A stretch of DNA of 64,000 nucleotides, from contig JALCBP010000003.1 of NCBI GenBank assembly GCA_028066355.1, positions 76,772 to 140,771 on the forward strand. Direction: 5' to 3'. The position numbers and the translations under genes were made by a program. The notes below the pieces were generated by a model. That model saw only the letters and a program-made list of their open reading frames with translations, ran no database searches and had not been told where the DNA came from. The DNA is from UBA1268 sp002694955. GTDB taxonomy: Bacteria; Planctomycetota; Planctomycetia; Pirellulales; UBA1268. Below are positions 59,675 to 64,000 of this stretch, one piece after another. The first letter of the stretch is position 1; each line of letters starts with the position of its first letter.

Positions 59675-61168
59675 ATGAAAATTTTTAGCATCGGTTTTTT
59701 TGTTTGTTTATTGATGCCCCAGCTTTTTTTAGCAGCGGCTGAAAATACTCTCGATCGCCCAAACATCGTATGGATTGTTGGTGAAAATCTAAAACTCGAT
59801 CTAGGGTGTTATGGAGCTCAGCATGTGAAGACACCCCATCTTGACGGTCTTGCAAAGGAGGGCATGCGGTACACCAAAGTTTTTTCAACGTCACCGGTGT
59901 GTGCACCAAGCCGTAGTGCATTTTTTACCGGTATGTATCAAACGTCTTCTGATACACATAACATGCGGTCGCACCGAGAAGATGACTATCGTCTTCCTGA
60001 GGGAGTGAAGCCACTGACTCATCGACTCAAAGCAGTTGGCTACACCACAGCAAATATCAAGACAATGAATGGCGAGGTTGTTGGCTCCGGAAAGCTTGAT
60101 CTGAATTTTGTGAACGAAGGAAAGCTCTACGACACAGATATATGGGAAGAGCTGCCAAAGAAACAACCATTCTTTGCGCAAATAAATACACTTGAGGCCG
60201 AGTACGATATCTATGATCGTCAGACTTGGCGTGTTCCACGCGTCAAGTGGAAGGGTGAAGACCATCACGAAAAAATTGCTGATCCCGATAAAGTTGAACC
60301 ACCACCTTACTATCCGGACCATCCTTTGGTACGCCTTGAGTGGGCACGTTATCTCAACTCAATTTCAGGAATGGATAAGACGGTAGGGAAAATTTTAAAA
60401 CGTCTTGAAGCAGATGGGCTTGCTGGCAATACGATAGTCATGTTTTTTGGAGACAACGGACGGATTGAGCCTCGAGGTATTCACTGGTGTTATGACACTG
60501 GTTTACATGTTCCTTTGATCATTCGATGGCCTCGAGGTCGTACGCTACCGGCAGGTTTTCAACGAGGTCAGGTTGACGATCAGGTTATCAGCTTAATTGA
60601 CATGACACCCACCACGCTGTGGTGCGCTGGTCTTGTTCGGCCACTTGGCATGCACGGACGGATTTTTCTTGGTGATGGAGGTGGACAGGAACGTCGCTAT
60701 GCATTTTCAGCGAGAGATCGAATTGATGAGACAGTCAATCGTGTTCGGAGTGTTCGTGGTTCTCGCTATCACTATATTCGCAACTATTTTCCAGACCGAC
60801 ATTTTGCGTCTTTAAATAGATATAAAGAAAAATGTTTCCCAATCAAACCGCTGATGCGAGAGATGTACGAAAAAGGGGAACTCACAGGTCCCCCACGTGA
60901 CTTAATGAATCCATATGTTTCCGAGGAGCAGCTATTTGATACCGAACAAGATCCCCATGAGATTCATAATCTTATTGATTCGGAAAAACAGGAGCATCGC
61001 GAAGCACTTATTGGTATGCGATCAGCCTTGGATACGTGGATCGTAGAAACAAATGATCAGGGTGAATTCCCAGAACCAGAGGATGTTGTGAAGCCGTTTG
61101 AAAAAGAAATGCACGACTGGTTTGGTACGCCTTCATGGCATCCTTACAAACCCGAGAAAACCCCATGA
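59675..61168 (+). CDS. Secreted sulfatase (formylglycine-type)
   Basis: A 497-aa exported sulfatase from the ATG at 59675 (signal peptide SIGFFVCLLMPQLFLAAA). The Cys76 in SPVCAPSRSAFFTG is the residue converted to formylglycine (CxPSR motif), so it needs an anaerobic or FGE-type maturase. Metal-site residues include FFGDNGRIEPRGIHWCYDTG (Asp-Asn, His), and NIVWIVGENLKLDLGCYG stands where most sulfatases have a DD pair. Later marks are LHVPLIIRWPRG, LIDMTPTTLWCAGL and EEQLFDTEQDPHEIHNLID, typical of S1 enzymes acting on sulfated sugars. It overlaps the GNAT gene (ATGA). Confidence 0.93.
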   Translation: MKIFSIGFFVCLLMPQLFLAAAENTLDRPNIVWIVGENLKLDLGCYGAQHVKTPHLDGLAKEGMRYTKVFSTSPVCAPSRSAFFTGMYQTSSDTHNMRSHREDDYRLPEGVKPLTHRLKAVGYTTANIKTMNGEVVGSGKLDLNFVNEGKLYDTDIWEELPKKQPFFAQINTLEAEYDIYDRQTWRVPRVKWKGEDHHEKIADPDKVEPPPYYPDHPLVRLEWARYLNSISGMDKTVGKILKRLEADGLAGNTIVMFFGDNGRIEPRGIHWCYDTGLHVPLIIRWPRGRTLPAGFQRGQVDDQVISLIDMTPTTLWCAGLVRPLGMHGRIFLGDGGGQERRYAFSARDRIDETVNRVRSVRGSRYHYIRNYFPDRHFASLNRYKEKCFPIKPLMREMYEKGELTGPPRDLMNPYVSEEQLFDTEQDPHEIHNLIDSEKQEHREALIGMRSALDTWIVETNDQGEFPEPEDVVKPFEKEMHDWFGTPSWHPYKPEKTP

Positions 61169-62103
61169 GTCATTATGAGTTTCGGCAGATGCAGCCGAAT
61201 GAGCAATGTGATGTTGCCAATCTTATTCGGGAGTCAACGAATTCGTGGTATGAAGCCAACGGCAAAGCACCGATATTTACTGGTGACCCCAACGCGACCA
61301 TGTTATTTTGTGATGTTTATGAAGCACTTGATCCAGGGTGTTGTCTTGTTGCGGTTGAAAAAGAAACAGGGCAGATCGCAGCGTCGTGTTTTTATCATCC
61401 TCGCTCGACTCATGTTTCACTTGGAATCATGAATGTTCATCCCAATCATTTTGGGAAAGGTCTCGCGAGGCAACTTCTTGATCGTATTGTCCAGTTCTCT
61501 GAAGAACAAAAGAAGCCAACGCGGCTTGTCTCGAGTGCTATCAACCTCGACTCATTTTCACTCTACAATCGCGGTGGATTTATACCTCGACAGATTTTTC
61601 AGGATATGACCATGGCAATACCCAAGGAAGGCCTTGGGGAACGTAATATTCCGGGCTTACACAGAGTGCGGGATGCGCACCTGAAGGATCTAAATAATAT
61701 TGTTCAATTGGAAAAAGAACTTTGCTTCATTGATCGTGAAAAAGACCATCGTTTTTTTCTCGAGAATGCCATGAACATATGGAATGTTTGCGTTATTGAA
61801 TCTGAAGATACCAAGCAGATCGATGGCGTGCTTGTGTCTGTGAAACATCCCGGGAGTACGATGCTCGGCCCTGGTTTCATGCGATCAGAAGAAGATGCTT
61901 TGGCTTTGATTCGATATCAGCTCGATCAGTATCACCGAGGTGGCCAGCCTGTGTGGCTTGTACCATCATCATGCCATGCTCTCGTGGAGGAACTGTATGG
62001 GTGGGGTGCAAAAAACTGTGAACTGCATTTTGCGCAAACTAGAGGTGAGTGGCAGGATCCTTGTGGTGTCACAATGCCAACGTTTATGCCTGAGACAAGC
62101 TGA
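61165..62103 (+). CDS. GNAT-family N-acetyltransferase
   Basis: A 312-aa acetyltransferase whose ATG (61165) overlaps the sulfatase stop as ATGA, indicating coupled translation. The first GNAT domain has CCLVAVEKETGQIAASCFYH, then the acetyl-CoA motif LGIMNVHPNHFGKGLARQLL and INLDSFSLYNRGGFIPRQIF. The C-terminal half (from about residue 170) repeats the length of a second GNAT domain (RVRDAHLKDLNNIVQLEKEL, QIDGVLVSVKHPGSTMLGPG, VPSSCHALVEELYGWGAKNC) but without the glycine-rich motif A, so it appears degenerate. The substrate is unknown; the neighbour suggests an amino-sugar or sulfated glycan product. Confidence 0.87.
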   Translation: MSHYEFRQMQPNEQCDVANLIRESTNSWYEANGKAPIFTGDPNATMLFCDVYEALDPGCCLVAVEKETGQIAASCFYHPRSTHVSLGIMNVHPNHFGKGLARQLLDRIVQFSEEQKKPTRLVSSAINLDSFSLYNRGGFIPRQIFQDMTMAIPKEGLGERNIPGLHRVRDAHLKDLNNIVQLEKELCFIDREKDHRFFLENAMNIWNVCVIESEDTKQIDGVLVSVKHPGSTMLGPGFMRSEEDALALIRYQLDQYHRGGQPVWLVPSSCHALVEELYGWGAKNCELHFAQTRGEWQDPCGVTMPTFMPETS

Positions 62104-62168
62104 CATTCAATTGGTAGATGCAGTTAAGCAAGTCATCGTTTCATCTTCAATCATGAGAGCAAAAACAG

Positions 62169-62465
62169 ATGGTATTCGCGAAGGTGCACACAGCGAAAGA
62201 AAAGAGTCGAACACCCCGTGCGTGGCGTGATTTTTGTTGGGCTGCTTTCTTGGCTGGGGGTGTCTTTTTTCTGAGTGGTCTTATGTATGGTGTGTTGTCG
62301 GGTGTGGCGGTGCCCTTACAAGATCCAACACCTGCAGAACGAGCTTTTGAAAAATTTCATCTGCAGATTTCACAATGGCTGATGTTCGGTGGTGGATGTT
62401 TATCAGCTGGTGTGTTTTTTCTATCTCTTGGCAAAGAAATCATTCGTCAACTATTCCGATGTTGA
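62169..62465 (+). CDS. Small two-helix membrane protein
   Basis: A 98-aa protein of no recognised family. A basic N-terminus (VHTAKEKSRTPRAWRDF) is followed by two membrane segments, FCWAAFLAGGVFFLSGLMYG and QWLMFGGGCLSAGVFFLSLG, with a short loop between. It lies between the acetyltransferase and dld on the same strand. The regular hydrophobic pattern supports a real gene, though it could be a small orphan. Confidence 0.6.
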   Translation: MVFAKVHTAKEKSRTPRAWRDFCWAAFLAGGVFFLSGLMYGVLSGVAVPLQDPTPAERAFEKFHLQISQWLMFGGGCLSAGVFFLSLGKEIIRQLFRC

Positions 62466-62546
62466 CTATTTTTTCCGGTTTCTTCAATTTGGTGATACGC
62501 TCTTTCAGACGACGTAGTGTTCTGTTGGAAAACCTGGATTGCAATC

Positions 62547-64000
62547 ATGGCTGAGATGATTGAGGCCTTTCAAAGCATTGTTGGCAGGAAAAATGTTCTC
62601 ACCAGGGAGATGGATACTGCGTATTACCGTTCTGGGTTTCGTTGTGGATTTGGCGAAGCAAAGGCGGTTGTATTTCCATCGACTCTCGTCGAGCAGTGGA
62701 AAGTTCTGCAGGTTGCCGTGGACGCCGGCTGTGCCATCATTATGCAGGCGGCCAAGACTGGCCTGACGGGTGGTTCGTCTCCTAGTGGCTTCGACTATGG
62801 CCGAGACGTGGTGATAATTAATGTCAGTCGATTGAGTGGCGTCCGTCTTCTTCAAGATGGAACGCAGGCATTGGCTTTTCCAGGTACGACTCTTTTTGAG
62901 TTAAGCCAGGAACTCAAAAAGATTGATCGTGTGCCCCATTCTGTTCTTGGTTCCACAAATATTGGCGCCACAGTCGTTGGTGGCGTTGCGAATAATGCAG
63001 GTGGTGCACTCTGCAAGCGAGGCTCATCCTATACCGAGTTTGCGCTGTACGCACGGGTAAACGAGCAGGGAGAACTCGAACTAATTGATCACCTTGGCAT
63101 TCGAAACCTTGGCGAGACTCCTGAAGAGATCCTTGCCCGCCTCGAGTCTGGTGACTTCACGGATGCTGATCTGATCAATGACGGACGCGTCGCATCTGAC
63201 ACCGACTATGTCAACCGTATCCGCGATCTCAATGCAGATGTTCCGAATCGTTATAACGCCGATCCAAAACGACTTTACGAAGCTAGTGGCAGTGCGGGGA
63301 AAGTCACTTGTTTCGCTGTACGAGTCGATACGTTTCCGGCACCCAAGAAGAAACAGGTTTTTATTCTTGGAACCAACGATCCTGATCGCTTTGTCACGAT
63401 GCGTCGTGAAATCCTCGGCACGTTCGAGCACCTTCCAGAGATGGTCGAGTACATGAACCGGGCGACATTTACGACTGCAGAGAAGTACGCGAAAGACGTG
63501 GCCCTGGCGATCAAGTATCTTGGAACCGAGCGATTACCAAAGGCTTATGCTCTAAAGGCGAAGGCAGAATATCTACTCAACAAGATTCCTTTTTTGCCGA
63601 AATATCTGCCGGATATCTTTCTGTATTACGCCAGTAAGCTGTTTCCGCAGCACCTGCCCAAGCGGCTACTAAAGTATCGCGACACCTACGAACATCTCCT
63701 CATTCTTGTCACGGCAGACGAAGCGATTGATGAGGCGAGGCGATACCTCGAAAAAAATTGGAACCAAACCGACGAAGTTGGATTTTTCGAGTGTTCAGAA
63801 AGTGAACAAGAAGCGGCACTCCTTCACCGCTTTAGTGCTGCCGGAGCTGGGCTCCGGTATCAGAATCTCCACCAACGCACTACTGAAGAGGTGCTGTCAC
63901 TCGACATTGCACTGCTCAGTAATGACCCAGAGTGGATTGAAGATTTCCCTGATGAACTCACCAAGGACTTGGTGTTGGATCTGTCCTATGGACACTATCT
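62547..64000 (+). CDS. dld: Quinone-dependent D-lactate dehydrogenase (partial, cut by right edge)
   Basis: FAD-linked, membrane-associated D-lactate oxidase that passes electrons to quinone. The frame opens at the ATG at 62547 (a GTG at 62517 is in frame) and runs past position 64000, giving 484 residues so far. It closely follows E. coli Dld: QAAKTGLTGGSSPSGFDYGR, FPGTTLFELSQELK, VPHSVLGSSTNIGATVVGGV (read as VLGSTNIGA), SSYTEFALYARVNEQGELEL, DHLGIRNLGETPEEILARL, NRYNADPKRLYEASGSAGKV, FILGTNDPDRFV, LHRFSAAGAGLRYQ and LSLDIALLSNDPEW. GC content appears higher than in neighbouring genes, especially after 63400. It might have been acquired horizontally. Confidence 0.95.
   Translation, partial: MAEMIEAFQSIVGRKNVLTREMDTAYYRSGFRCGFGEAKAVVFPSTLVEQWKVLQVAVDAGCAIIMQAAKTGLTGGSSPSGFDYGRDVVIINVSRLSGVRLLQDGTQALAFPGTTLFELSQELKKIDRVPHSVLGSTNIGATVVGGVANNAGGALCKRGSSYTEFALYARVNEQGELELIDHLGIRNLGETPEEILARLESGDFTDADLINDGRVASDTDYVNRIRDLNADVPNRYNADPKRLYEASGSAGKVTCFAVRVDTFPAPKKKQVFILGTNDPDRFVTMRREILGTFEHLPEMVEYMNRATFTTAEKYAKDVALAIKYLGTERLPKAYALKAKAEYLLNKIPFLPKYLPDIFLYYASKLFPQHLPKRLLKYRDTYEHLLILVTADEAIDEARRYLEKNWNQTDEVGFFECSESEQEAALLHRFSAAGAGLRYQNLHQRTTEEVLSLDIALLSNDPEWIEDFPDELTKDLVLDLSYGHY

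Noticed and set aside
1..64000. tRNA, rRNA, CRISPR, insertion sequence or prophage
   Set aside because: No cloverleaf-like or GTTCGA-type tRNA signals, repeat-spacer arrays, transposases, integrases or phage genes were recognised by eye; short tRNAs could still be missed without a covariance search.

Overview
The window looks like a chromosomal segment of a planctomycete, most likely related to Pirellulales. The evidence is a set of families typical of that phylum: a DUF1501 gene paired with a PSCyt1/DUF1549/DUF1553 gene, two DUF1559 pilin-like proteins with the FTLIELLVVIAIIGVLVGLLLPAVQQAREAARR type of N-terminus, a DUF1080 protein, a CxPSR sulfatase, and an ECF sigma factor next to a membrane Ser/Thr kinase. 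Base composition is moderate by eye (not computed). I saw no rRNA, tRNA, CRISPR array, insertion sequence or phage gene. Both window edges cut a gene: an epimerase on the left and a D-lactate dehydrogenase on the right.

Layout, 0-20 kb. A nucleotide-sugar and glycan cluster on the minus strand (GT4 glycosyltransferase, gmd, GalE-like epimerase) is followed by sucC-sucD on the plus strand. A minus-strand pair follows, a membrane-anchored GspE/PilB-type ATPase and a CvpA-like protein, then rsmG and an S41/PDZ protease. Divergent from these is the ECF sigma factor and Ser/Thr kinase pair. Next come a polyprenol-phosphate mannosyltransferase-like GT2, a DUF1559 protein with a clear terminator, and the DUF1501 and DUF1553 genes.

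Layout, 20-38 kb. An HI0933-type flavoprotein converges on a BamA homologue that carries a long Pro/Gln-rich insert. A Sua5-like/LMW-phosphatase fusion lies upstream of rpiB. A conserved hypothetical and a secreted prenyltransferase-repeat protein follow. The most interesting part is 29.3-38.1 kb. A promoter with a perfect 12-bp LacI-type palindrome at its start site, and a second similar site 42 bp downstream, precede five genes: a DUF1559 pilin-like protein, a lipoprotein, a 1164-aa cytoplasmic protein of unknown family (possibly a carbohydrate phosphorylase or hydrolase), a secreted Cys/Trp-rich helical protein and a secreted GH2/GH5-like glycosidase. A LacI regulator gene closes the locus, and its own promoter contains the same operator. 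This looks like a self-contained, sugar-responsive system.

Layout, 38-64 kb. The haem genes hemX-hemA (ATGA overlap) are divergent from hemE. They are followed by a large SNF2 helicase, a PhoB/PhoR-like two-component pair, a csrA-membrane protein-LOG operon, a secreted hypothetical, a Kef-type antiporter preceded by a 20-bp tandem repeat, a DUF2237 protein, miaE and gluconokinase. The right end holds a xylose-reductase-like aldo/keto reductase, a DUF1080 protein, a secreted redoxin/cytochrome/copper-monooxygenase-like/EF-hand fusion, a sulfatase-GNAT pair (ATGA overlap), a small membrane protein and a D-lactate dehydrogenase strikingly like E. coli Dld. Functions are assigned from recognisable motifs only; no database search was possible.
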